A DNA stretch of 7,642 bases from Cytophagales bacterium (GCA_027317105.1 DAHVFH010000013.1:1-7642), one strand, 5' to 3'. Shown: positions 1 through 6,355, counted from the stretch's first letter. Numbers and translations: made by a program. The notes: generated by a model from the sequence alone, not told the origin.

Positions 1-998
1 TTTTGCAGTCCGATCACACTGGTTCTCTCTTTTACGGAAACAAACATAATGTTGGCAATACCAAATCCGCCCACGAGCATGGAGAACCCACCGATGATCC
101 AGCCTGCAACGCCAATGACATCAAATAGACCGGAGATAACATTCACTAATGCTTCTGGTCGGTTCATCGTAAAATTATCTTTCTTGGCCGGCTTTAGGCC
201 TCGCTTTATTCTTAGAACCCCTCTCGTCTCGTTCTCCAGCTCTATTAAGCCTACATCATTTTCAAATCCTTTCAACCCTATAGTGGATCCCAATTCATTC
301 CAACGGCCAGTTCCGGTTTGATAGAGTTTCCGAAACGAATCGTAGGGGATAAAACATCCATAATCTTTGCTTGCCCATCCCATGAAGCTTTCCCCTTCTT
401 TTTTGATGACACCAACGACAATGAATTTTAAATTTTTTATTTTCACATACGCTCCAATTGGATTTGATTTGGGAAAAAGTGCTTTGGCTATTTCATAGCC
501 GATGATCACCACATTTCTTCCCCCATCCAATTCTGCAGGTGTAAAATATCTTCCGTTTTCAATATTGATTTCGAACAATTTGTCGTAATCAGTGGCCACG
601 CCATTTAAGGTAATCTTATTGATGCCATTACTTCCGGACTTTACTGTAATCGGTTGGGCATCAGCAAAAATGGAAATAGTTTGACCAGTTTTTAAATTGG
701 CTTTCAAAAACCGGTATTCATTGTAAGAAACATTTGGCCGCTTGATATAATCTTTCCACCAATCGCGACTGTTTCCTCCAGTGTAGGGCCACTTCTCTAC
801 ATAGATTACATCGGATCCAAGAAAATTTAAGCTGTCTACAATGTTTTTTTGAAGTGAGTCGACTAAAGTGAGCACGGCAATAATGGAAAAAATGCCAATG
901 GTTACACCCAGCAATGAAAGAATGGTGCGTAAGATATTTGACTTAAGTGCCCGCCAGGCAAAACCAAGGCTTTCAAAAATTAAACGAATTACCAGCAT
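1..998 (-). CDS. MacB/FtsX-type ABC transporter permease, downstream copy (3' end cut by window edge)
   Basis: Reading from the ATG at 998-996 toward base 1 gives 332 uninterrupted codons, with no stop before the edge. The protein is an integral membrane subunit of a MacB/LolCE-type ABC transporter. It has an N-terminal membrane helix at about residues 23-47 (SNILRTILSLLGVTIGIFSI), then a large extracytoplasmic MacB_PCD-like domain. The FtsX domain starts near residue 296 (GWIIGGFSMLVGGFGIANIM) and the visible part ends with the coupling-helix motif KERTSVIGLQ. About 87 more residues, with the last two membrane helices, should lie outside the window. It is roughly three-quarters identical to the permease encoded just upstream, from which 34 A/T-rich bases separate it, so the two are probably cotranscribed. 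No Shine-Dalgarno sequence precedes the start. No ATP-binding domain is fused, so an ATPase partner must be encoded elsewhere. The substrate is unknown; MacB-like exporters, LolCDE-like lipoprotein release and signalling peptide export are all possible. Confidence 0.9.
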   Translation of the reverse strand, partial: MLVIRLIFESLGFAWRALKSNILRTILSLLGVTIGIFSIIAVLTLVDSLQKNIVDSLNFLGSDVIYVEKWPYTGGNSRDWWKDYIKRPNVSYNEYRFLKANLKTGQTISIFADAQPITVKSGSNGINKITLNGVATDYDKLFEINIENGRYFTPAELDGGRNVVIIGYEIAKALFPKSNPIGAYVKIKNLKFIVVGVIKKEGESFMGWASKDYGCFIPYDSFRKLYQTGTGRWNELGSTIGLKGFENDVGLIELENETRGVLRIKRGLKPAKKDNFTMNRPEALVNVISGLFDVIGVAGWIIGGFSMLVGGFGIANIMFVSVKERTSVIGLQ

Positions 999-1032
999 TG
1001 GGTTAAAAAAATATATCTATTAACTATATAAA

Positions 1033-2292
1033 CTAAGCGCGAATGGCCGCCACAGGGTCGAGGCGTGCAGCTACTGCAGCCGGAACGATACCCGCCACCA
1101 ATCCGATGATTGACGAAACACCAAGTCCTAAAATAATATTGGGTACCGACAATACAACTTGTAGGCTTCCAAAAGGTGCGAAGGTAAGTAGCCAAACCAA
1201 GAAAAGCCCAGTGAGACCACCAATCAAGCTCAATAAAATGGATTCAAACAAAAACTGAAAAAGGATAAAATAGTTTTTAGCTCCCAGCGACTTTTGTAAC
1301 CCGATTACACTAGTTCGCTCTTTCACCGAAACAAACATGATATTGGCAATGCCAAACCCACCTACTAGCATGGAGAACCCACCAATAATCCACCCGGCTA
1401 TGCTGAGCACATCGAATACACTTCCCAGAGCATTGGCGATTGCTTCAGGTCGATTGATGGAGAAGTTATCTTTTTGAGATGGCTTAAGTCCGCGCTTTAC
1501 CCGCATGGATCCACGGATTTCGTTTTCCAATAAGACTAGCCCCAAGTCGTCCTCATTTCCTTTCAGGCCAATGTGAGAGCCTAACTCATCCCAACGTCCG
1601 CTGCCAGTGTTGTATAATTTCCGAAAGGAATCGTAAGGGATAATACATTCATAATCGCCACTGGCAAAGCCGATAAAACTTTCTCCTTGTTTTGTGTTAA
1701 TCCCGACTACTTTAAAGCGCAGGTTTTTTATTTTAACAAACTGCCCAATGGCATCGTCCATTTTAGGGTATAAGGCTTTCGCTACTTCATAACCGAGAAT
1801 CACCACATTTCTGCCCGCTTCAATTTCATCGTTGGTAAGGTACCGTCCTCTATCAATGTTGACTTCGCGCATGTATTCGTAATCCTGACCCACACCCCGC
1901 AACAATATTTTATTGATCCCATTGTTACCGGATTTCACTGTGATTTGATTTGAAAATGCATAGATGGACACGTGTGTGCCCGTTTTTAAATTTGCTTTAA
2001 GAAATCGGTACTCATTGTACGAAACGTTAGGACGCCTAATGAAATCCTTCCACCAGTCGCGGGTATTGCCGCCTGTAAATGGCCATTTGTCCAGATAAAT
2101 GATATCGGAGCCAAGAAAGTTAAAGCTGTCGCGGATATTCCTTTCCAAACTATCGACAAGTGTAAGCACGGCAATAATTGAAAAAATGCCAATGGTGACC
2201 CCAAGCAAGGAGAGAATCGTCCGAAGCAGATTTGACTTGAGTGCCTTCCAGGCGAAACCAAGGCTTTCAGCTATTAATCTTAGGGTAAGCAT
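1033..2292 (-). CDS. MacB/FtsX-type ABC transporter permease, upstream copy (complete)
   Basis: A complete 419-residue permease, close to the usual 400-420 of stand-alone MacB_PCD-FtsX proteins. Residues about 23-47 form the first membrane helix. Residues about 50-290 form the extracytoplasmic domain, and three helices follow at about 298-322, 341-370 and 384-404. FtsX hallmarks are KERTSVIGLQKSLGA (324-338), ESILLSLIGG (350-359) and the C-terminal PAAVAARLDPVAAIRA. There is no fused nucleotide-binding domain, unlike MacB itself, so a separate ATPase is expected. The ATG at 2292 is chosen because its N-terminus (MLTLRLIAESLGFAWKALKS) matches that of the paralogue almost position for position. 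It is the first gene of a probable two-gene or longer operon running left, divergent from queA. The family is sure; the substrate is not known. Two non-identical permeases in tandem would fit a heteromeric channel such as LolC-LolE. Confidence 0.93.
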   Translation of the reverse strand: MLTLRLIAESLGFAWKALKSNLLRTILSLLGVTIGIFSIIAVLTLVDSLERNIRDSFNFLGSDIIYLDKWPFTGGNTRDWWKDFIRRPNVSYNEYRFLKANLKTGTHVSIYAFSNQITVKSGNNGINKILLRGVGQDYEYMREVNIDRGRYLTNDEIEAGRNVVILGYEVAKALYPKMDDAIGQFVKIKNLRFKVVGINTKQGESFIGFASGDYECIIPYDSFRKLYNTGSGRWDELGSHIGLKGNEDDLGLVLLENEIRGSMRVKRGLKPSQKDNFSINRPEAIANALGSVFDVLSIAGWIIGGFSMLVGGFGIANIMFVSVKERTSVIGLQKSLGAKNYFILFQFLFESILLSLIGGLTGLFLVWLLTFAPFGSLQVVLSVPNIILGLGVSSIIGLVAGIVPAAVAARLDPVAAIRA

Positions 2293-2377
2293 AAGCCTCT
2301 AAACACGGTAAAAAATCTTTTTAGTTACTAAATCTAACAAATAAATTAAAACTTGGTATTTTATAAATCTAATCCTA

Positions 2378-2407
2378 TTGCAGATTTCCCCCATTTCCTT
2401 ACTTTTG
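2378..2407 (+). promoter_or_regulatory. Bacteroidota-type promoter for queA
   Basis: TTG at 2378-2380, a 19-base spacer and TACTTTTG at 2400-2407 match the known Bacteroidota -33/-7 consensus TTG-N19-TAnnTTTG. Transcription would begin about 5-6 bases after the -7 box, near 2413, leaving a leader of about 39 nt before the queA ATG. That leader can form two small hairpins, GTCC/GGAC (2424-2427 with 2433-2436) and AAGC/GCTT (2438-2441 with 2448-2451), and has no Shine-Dalgarno sequence. Confidence 0.72.
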
Positions 2408-2412
2408 CGCTC

Positions 2413-2439
2413 CAAATTTAAACGTCCGTTCAGGACAAA
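2413..2439 (-). promoter_or_regulatory. Candidate promoter for the permease operon (weak)
   Basis: Read on the minus strand, TAAATTTG (2420-2413) fits the -7 consensus TAnnTTTG, and TTTG (2439-2436) lies 15 bases upstream. The spacing is shorter than the usual 17-23, so support is partial. Transcription would begin near 2407 with a leader of about 115 nt. The box sits only 5 bases from the queA -7 box on the other strand, so the two promoters could not be occupied at once. Confidence 0.25.
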
Positions 2440-2451
2440 GCCCGTAAGCTT

Positions 2452-3498
2452 ATGAAACTATCCGAATTTAAGTTCGACCTGCCCAACAGCCTTATTGCTA
2501 CACACCCTGCCGAAAACAGAGACGATGCGCGGATGATGGTGTTACACCGGAGTTCTGGAAAAATTGAACATAAGATATTTAAAGACATCGTCAATTATTT
2601 TGATGAAGGCGATGTGATGGTAGCGAACGACACCTTGGTTTTTCCTGCACGCCTTTATGGACGCAAAGAAAAGACAGGTGCCAAGATCGAAGTTTTTTTG
2701 TTGCGCGAGCTCAATGCCGAAATGCATTTGTGGGATGTATTGGTAGACCCTGCCCGCAAAATTCGTGTAGGCAACAAACTCTACTTTGGTGACGGTGACT
2801 TGGTCGCTGAGGTGATTGACAACACCACCTCTAGAGGCAGAACAATCCGTTTCTTATTTGATGGTGATTCTGTTGCTTTTGACAAAGTGGTGGAGACTTT
2901 AGGCGAGACACCACTTCCGAAGTACATTAAAAGAAAAGTGGAAGCGGCTGACAAAGAAAGATTTCAGACCATTTTTGCCACCAACAAAGGCGCGGTTTCT
3001 GCACCCACTGCAGGCATGCACTTTACCAAGCAATTGGTAAAACGTATGCAGTTAAAAGGCGTGGACATGTCTTTCGTTACTCTCCACATTGGCTTGGGCA
3101 CGTTCAGGGCAGTAGATGTGGAAGACCTCACCAAACACAAAATGGATTCTGAAAATTATATAGTGGGAACCGAAGCCGTGAACCGCGTGAATGCTGCACT
3201 GGACAATAAGAACAGAGTTTGCGCAATAGGCACTACGGCCATGCGCGCGTTGGAATCTGCGGTGTCGGCCAATAACCGCTTGAAAGAACGCGAAGGGTGG
3301 ACTGACCGGTTTATTTTTCCGCCTTACGAATTCAAGATTTGCAGTGCCATGGTCACAAATTTTCAACAGCCAGAGTCAACCTTGTTGATGATGGCGGCAG
3401 CCTTTGGAGGCTTTGATCAAGTGATGAAAGCCTACGAATTGGCCAAGAAGGAGAAGTACAAGTTCTTGACTTACGGAGACGCGTTATTGATCGTTTAG
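2452..3498 (+). CDS. queA: S-adenosylmethionine:tRNA ribosyltransferase-isomerase QueA
   Basis: QueA transfers and isomerises the ribosyl part of S-adenosylmethionine onto preQ1 at the wobble base of tRNAs with GUN anticodons, giving epoxyqueuosine, the penultimate step of queuosine synthesis in the cytoplasm. The 348 residues match the usual 340-356. Motifs seen are an N-terminal FDLPNSLIATHPAENRDDAR (8-27), NDTLVFPARLYG (59-70), GETPLPKYI (151-159), GAVSAPTAGMHF (180-191), HIGLGTFRAVDVEDL (212-226), GTTAMRALES (260-269) and the C-terminal YGDALLIV. HKMDSE (229-234) and FPPYEF (289-294) follow the Bacteroidota version rather than the E. coli one. One oddity is TNFQQPEST (302-310) where the family usually has NFHLP. 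The ATG at 2452 starts the canonical MKLSEF beginning. The gene appears to be transcribed alone from its own promoter. Identification is firm. Confidence 0.96.
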   Translation: MKLSEFKFDLPNSLIATHPAENRDDARMMVLHRSSGKIEHKIFKDIVNYFDEGDVMVANDTLVFPARLYGRKEKTGAKIEVFLLRELNAEMHLWDVLVDPARKIRVGNKLYFGDGDLVAEVIDNTTSRGRTIRFLFDGDSVAFDKVVETLGETPLPKYIKRKVEAADKERFQTIFATNKGAVSAPTAGMHFTKQLVKRMQLKGVDMSFVTLHIGLGTFRAVDVEDLTKHKMDSENYIVGTEAVNRVNAALDNKNRVCAIGTTAMRALESAVSANNRLKEREGWTDRFIFPPYEFKICSAMVTNFQQPESTLLMMAAAFGGFDQVMKAYELAKKEKYKFLTYGDALLIV

Positions 3499-3534
3499 TT
3501 GGCGATCAATAACTAAACCGAAAATATTTTTTTT
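3483..3534 (+). terminator. Hairpin pair plus T-tract at the queA stop codon, terminator-like
   Basis: A perfect 11-bp inverted repeat, GTTATTGATCG (3483-3493) with CGATCAATAAC (3503-3513), spans the queA TAG stop at 3496-3498. A second, mutually exclusive 8-bp repeat, GTTTAGTT (3493-3500) with AACTAAAC (3511-3518), uses the loop and right arm of the first. Eight T bases follow at 3527-3534, 8-13 bases past the stems. This is likely the queA terminator, but the distance to the T-tract and the A/T-rich stems are not canonical. Confidence 0.5.
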
Positions 3535-3560
3535 GGAATTTGGCACCGTCTTTATTTTTA
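3533..3560 (+). promoter_or_regulatory. Candidate promoter for the exported-protein gene
   Basis: TTG at 3533-3535, a 17-base spacer and TATTTTTA at 3553-3560 match the Bacteroidota consensus in all positions but the final G of the -7 box. Transcription would begin near 3566, about 36 nt before the GTG start. It overlaps the end of the T-tract downstream of queA. Confidence 0.35.
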
Positions 3561-3601
3561 ACGTTGTCATGTAAGGATTATGAGACAACCCCAATCGTAC
3601 T

Positions 3602-4963
3602 GTGAAAGGAATATTGATTCTTGTTTTCATTTTGCTTGGTTCTGTGACTTTAGTGAAGGCACAAACGTATTCCTTCAAAAGCCGTGATTCCAACGATCGT
3701 TTTGAAATCCAAACCGATAACAATGGGCTTTATTGTCTTTTTCGGATCAGTGAAAAAAAAGCACCCATTACCACTTTCCGAAAAGTATTTCTAAATGCCG
3801 ACCTATCGGCAATTGATTCTGTTGATTATCCCATTGAAGGTCAGGCCAATCTGATCGCTTCTGGTTCGGATGAGCTCTATTCCTTTTATGCTTTTTATTC
3901 CAAGGCGGCTCCTATTGAAAAAATTGTTTTTATTATTACCGACAGGCTCGGAAAAATTCAAACTACTTTTTTTAAAACAGCGGTAGACTTTTCTTCCCAT
4001 TTCCCAAAGCCAGTAAAAAAGCTTAAATACATTCAACTGTCCTTTTTGCCCAATACCGGTAGTCCGGGAATGATTTTAGTTGAACCGTATTTGACCCAAG
4101 GCTCCAATGCTTATCGTGGACAAATTTATGCCCTTCGCGCAGAAGATGGGGTTGAGCTTTGGGTATCCAATGCGCCACCCTTATCCAACATGCAATTCAC
4201 AGATAGCTTATTAATTGGCATGACTACATCCTATTCTAATGGAATGAATCAAGTAGGTTTGAACCAAATTCATTTTGTTGATAAAACTTCGGGAAGGATG
4301 CTGAAGACCATTCCTTTTACGGCCAATGGTCAGGGATATCGCACGATTTCAGTTTTTACATCGAATGGCCGTGAATTGATGGTGGCGGGAAGCGAATTTG
4401 AAACGGGTAATGCGAAGACGGGTCGGTTTTATATGAGCATGTTCAGCCTTTCGGGTGAAAAAATATTTGATCGTGTTGATTCTGCCACCCGCCTTTCCAC
4501 ACGAAGACTGCATATTATGGGGCATGTTTTTGACCCGGATGGGAATCTGGTATTAGTGGGCGAGGGTTGGAAGCCCGATGCTACACGGGCAGTTGCCACC
4601 ACGGCCGCTAGCATTTTATTGTCTGTTGCGGTGGGCGGTTACGTGGGGGGGATAAACACACAGGCCGATCATAAAATCGATAATGTTGTTTTTGCCACGC
4701 TATCTCCCGTGGATGGCCGGATGAAAACATTTAAAAGTTTTCCGGTGGGGCCTTGGCGCCAATATGGAAACCTGATGACGGAAGGAAGCCATGTGTTGAT
4801 TGCCATCTCAAATCAGGTAATTATTTACGATGCCGCTGAACCCAATACCCCGCCAAAACCTTTTACTACGTTGCGATCAGGTGAAAACCTTATTCTTACC
4901 CCATCAGGGCCGATTATCAATAAACAGGAGCGGGGAGGCTATGTTTTAAGCAAGCTGCGCTGA
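3602..4963 (+). CDS. Exported protein of unknown function, possibly beta-propeller
   Basis: I do not recognise the family. The 453-residue product has a clear Sec signal peptide: a lysine at position 2, a hydrophobic core (about 3-17) and a VKA|Q signal peptidase I site after residue 20. It is therefore likely periplasmic or secreted. The mature part has repeated short strand-turn-strand units such as IYALRAEDGVELW (175-187), IHFVDKTSGRMLKT (223-236), GHVFDPDGNLVLVGEGW (307-323) and VFATLSPVDGRMKTF (363-377). These resemble blades of PQQ- or WD-type beta-propellers, which is inference from pattern only. Residues about 329-351 form a hydrophobic, glycine-rich stretch that could be a membrane helix or a buried insert. 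GTG at 3602 is the start because an in-frame TGA lies at 3581-3583, no ATG intervenes, and the signal peptide begins right there. It has no lipoprotein cysteine, no catalytic motif I can name, and no C-terminal sorting domain. Confidence 0.82.
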   Translation: MKGILILVFILLGSVTLVKAQTYSFKSRDSNDRFEIQTDNNGLYCLFRISEKKAPITTFRKVFLNADLSAIDSVDYPIEGQANLIASGSDELYSFYAFYSKAAPIEKIVFIITDRLGKIQTTFFKTAVDFSSHFPKPVKKLKYIQLSFLPNTGSPGMILVEPYLTQGSNAYRGQIYALRAEDGVELWVSNAPPLSNMQFTDSLLIGMTTSYSNGMNQVGLNQIHFVDKTSGRMLKTIPFTANGQGYRTISVFTSNGRELMVAGSEFETGNAKTGRFYMSMFSLSGEKIFDRVDSATRLSTRRLHIMGHVFDPDGNLVLVGEGWKPDATRAVATTAASILLSVAVGGYVGGINTQADHKIDNVVFATLSPVDGRMKTFKSFPVGPWRQYGNLMTEGSHVLIAISNQVIIYDAAEPNTPPKPFTTLRSGENLILTPSGPIINKQERGGYVLSKLR

Positions 4964-4970
4964 GTATATG

Positions 4971-5006
4971 TTGCAAGGCTTTTTAACGAGGCTTTTGTTA
5001 TTTTTG
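4971..5006 (+). promoter_or_regulatory. Promoter of the mntA-hepT-ispD operon, near-leaderless
   Basis: TATTTTTG at 4999-5006 is a perfect Bacteroidota -7 box (TAnnTTTG). The nearest upstream TTG, at 4971-4973, is 25 bases away, longer than the usual 17-23, so the -33 part is uncertain. The box ends only 4 bases before the mntA ATG at 5011, so transcription starting 5-6 bases downstream would begin at or within the start codon. Confidence 0.5.
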
Positions 5007-5010
5007 TAAT

Positions 5011-5322
5011 ATGAATCCCGTTCAACCCAAATTGACCAAGGAAGAAATATTAAAACGCTTGCGCGAACACAAAGGAGAACTGTTTAAAAAATTTCCTATT
5101 GCATCGCTGGCTTTGTTTGGGTCGTATGCACGTGGGGACGAGACGGATGAAAGCGATGTTGATGTTATGGTTGAACTAAGCGAACCGATGGGCTGGGATT
5201 TTGTGGATATTGCGGTTAACCTTGAAAATATTTTTGAAGAGAAGAAAATAGACTTGATCAGTAAAGGTGGCATCAAACCACGAATGTGGCCACATATAGA
5301 GGAAGATTTGATTTATGTCTAA
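5011..5322 (+). CDS. mntA: MNT-domain nucleotidyltransferase, MntA-like antitoxin
   Basis: A 103-residue minimal nucleotidyltransferase of the DNA polymerase beta superfamily. In known MntA-HepT (type VII) modules this enzyme neutralises the HEPN toxin by transferring AMP groups to a tyrosine next to its catalytic histidine. The active-site motif GSx10DxD is complete: G37 S38, ten residues, then D49 and D51 (GSYARGDETDESDVDVMVE). The likely third metal-binding aspartate is D81 in KKIDLIS. Length and the C-terminal IKPRMWPHIEEDLIYV fit the family. The ATG at 5011 has no Shine-Dalgarno site and lies directly after a -7 box. The stop overlaps the start of the HEPN gene by 8 nt, suggesting translational coupling, which would keep antitoxin and toxin in proportion. 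The antitoxin role is inferred from the partner gene and family knowledge; the domain call itself is firm. Confidence 0.92.
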   Translation: MNPVQPKLTKEEILKRLREHKGELFKKFPIASLALFGSYARGDETDESDVDVMVELSEPMGWDFVDIAVNLENIFEEKKIDLISKGGIKPRMWPHIEEDLIYV

Positions 5323-5656
5323 GCGATCACCGCATTTCCTTGTCGCGGATATGCTGGAGTCCATTCAGTATATAATAGAGTTCACCAAAGGGCAAACTTT
5401 CGATGAATTTGTTGCTGATCCCAAAACAAAATTTGCCGTCCTGCGTCTCTTAAGCGTTATCGGAGAAGCTGCTAACCGATTGCCGAAGGATATCAGGAGC
5501 AATCACCCAGATGTAGAATGGGGAAGGATTATTCGGTCGCGCAATTTAATTATCCACGATTACGAAATAATTGATTACAGCGTAGTGTGGAGGATTGTTT
5601 CGGTGCATCTGGCTTCCCTTAAAATTTCTTTAGAAAAAATCATTCATTCACTTTGA
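5315..5656 (+). CDS. hepT: HEPN-domain ribonuclease toxin, HepT-like (DUF86)
   Basis: A 113-residue all-helical HEPN protein of the HepT/DUF86 family. Family members are RNases that cleave RNA and arrest growth when not controlled by MntA. The signature RX4HXY is intact as R76-NLII-H81-D-Y83: R76 and H81 are the expected catalytic pair, and Y83 is the expected AMPylation site. Other family marks are the opening MSKRSPHFLVADMLESI, IGEAANRLP (49-57) and PDVEWGRIIRSRN (65-77). The ATG at 5315 lies inside mntA and gives the usual family N-terminus. The TGA stop shares four bases with the TTG start of ispD. Nothing suggests inactivation, as length and motif are complete. Toxin activity is inferred from the family; the domain call is secure. 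Confidence 0.92.
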   Translation: MSKRSPHFLVADMLESIQYIIEFTKGQTFDEFVADPKTKFAVLRLLSVIGEAANRLPKDIRSNHPDVEWGRIIRSRNLIIHDYEIIDYSVVWRIVSVHLASLKISLEKIIHSL

Positions 5657-6333
5657 AACACACGAAGCACGCCCTGATTGTGGCTGGAGGAAAAGGTACG
5701 CGAATAAAAAGCGAAGTACCTAAACAGTTCATCGAGTTGAATGGCAAACCGATTCTCCTTCACACCATCCAAGCTTTTTTGAATTATTCTTTGTCCCTTT
5801 CAATTGTGCTGGTTTTACCGGAAGAAGACATTACGCTTTGGCATGCTATCGTTAAGAAATTCAATGTTGATCACCCAATTATTCTACAGAAAGGGGGAGC
5901 GACTCGTTTTCAATCGGTGAAAAATGGATTAGATAAAATTGAAGGCGAAGGCTTGGTAGCCATTCATGACGGAGTCCGTCCTTTGGTAAGTGCTGATTTG
6001 ATTGGCGCTTCTTTTCGTTTGGCGGCTGTGCATGGTTCTGCTGTTGCTGCCGTGCGGTTGAAAGAGTCTATCCGCATGACGGAACAAGACAACACGAAGG
6101 CGGTTGACCGTTCGCAGTTTAGAATAATACAGACTCCACAGACGTTCGACCTGCAACTCATCAAAAAAGCTTACCAATTAAAAGAAGACCCGAGCTTAAC
6201 GGACGATGCCAGTGTAGCCGAGAAATCGGGACACAAAATTTCCCTTTTTGAAGGGAGTTATGAAAATATCAAGATCACTACGTCTGAGGATTTAATTGTG
6301 GCGGAGGCTTTGCTAAATGCAAACAGAAAATAA
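5653..6333 (+). CDS. ispD: 2-C-methyl-D-erythritol 4-phosphate cytidylyltransferase IspD
   Basis: IspD joins CTP and 2-C-methyl-D-erythritol 4-phosphate to form CDP-methylerythritol, the third step of the MEP isoprenoid pathway. The 226 residues match the usual 225-236. Conserved sites seen are AGGKGTR (11-17), PKQF with K24, GGATRFQSV (81-89), HDGVRP (105-110), R153, QTPQTF (160-165), TDDASVAEKSG (183-193) and NIKITTSEDL (205-214) with the nucleotide-contacting K207. All expected catalytic residues are present. The start is TTG at 5653: the CTP-binding loop begins only ten codons later, an in-frame TAA lies at 5620-5622, and no ATG or GTG lies between. This TTG overlaps the hepT stop as TTGA, so translation is probably coupled to the toxin gene. 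No obvious promoter of its own was seen inside hepT. A terminator of the opposing gene abuts its stop codon. Confidence 0.95.
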   Translation: MKHTKHALIVAGGKGTRIKSEVPKQFIELNGKPILLHTIQAFLNYSLSLSIVLVLPEEDITLWHAIVKKFNVDHPIILQKGGATRFQSVKNGLDKIEGEGLVAIHDGVRPLVSADLIGASFRLAAVHGSAVAAVRLKESIRMTEQDNTKAVDRSQFRIIQTPQTFDLQLIKKAYQLKEDPSLTDDASVAEKSGHKISLFEGSYENIKITTSEDLIVAEALLNANRK

Positions 6334-6355
6334 AAAAGGGCAGTTGCCCGCCCTT
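6332..6355 (-). terminator. Intrinsic terminator of the DUF2795 gene
   Basis: On the minus strand AAGGGC (6355-6350) pairs with GCCCTT (6341-6336) across an 8-base loop. An inner alternative is GGGC-AACT-GCCC (6349-6338). Either is followed directly by a T run (6337-6332), the classic intrinsic form. A second hairpin, ATCAG-GAAA-CTGAT (6375-6362), lies just before it on the same strand. The T run lies against the ispD stop codon; on the plus strand the stem has no T-tract, so it should mainly serve the minus-strand gene. Confidence 0.75.

Larger units (their letters stand above)
1..2292 (-). repeat. Tandem gene duplication of the permease
   Basis: Bases 3-998 and 1294-2292 encode alignable stretches of 332 and 333 residues, differing by a one-residue indel (FPK-SNPIG against YPK-MDDAIG). 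Counting mismatches by eye gives roughly 74% amino-acid identity. The N-terminal helix and the start of the FtsX domain are nearly identical, while differences concentrate in the extracytoplasmic domain at about residues 105-200. DNA similarity is visible too, for example near 843-900 against 2158-2215. The divergence shows an established duplication rather than an assembly artefact. Confidence 0.88.

Noticed and set aside
49..321. Plus-strand 90-codon open frame
   Set aside because: It is antisense to the permease frame, which is fully open and conserved with its paralogue; its composition is that of a shadow frame.
2413..2451. queA leader as a preQ1 riboswitch
   Set aside because: Only two 4-bp hairpins can be drawn, and the leader has neither the C-rich loop nor the A-rich tail of preQ1 classes.
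3052..3366. Minus-strand 104-codon open frame inside queA
   Set aside because: It is antisense to conserved QueA motifs, with no promoter or recognisable protein pattern.
3541..3560. TTGGCACCGTCTTTATT as a sigma-54 promoter
   Set aside because: The -24 half (TGGCAC) fits, but the -12 half lacks the required GC at the right spacing (AT instead), and no enhancer-binding protein gene is nearby.
3580..3687. 35-codon ORF from ATG 3580 overlapping the exported-protein gene
   Set aside because: It ends quickly, is rich in Cys/Phe without a pattern, and overlaps the better-supported signal-peptide gene.
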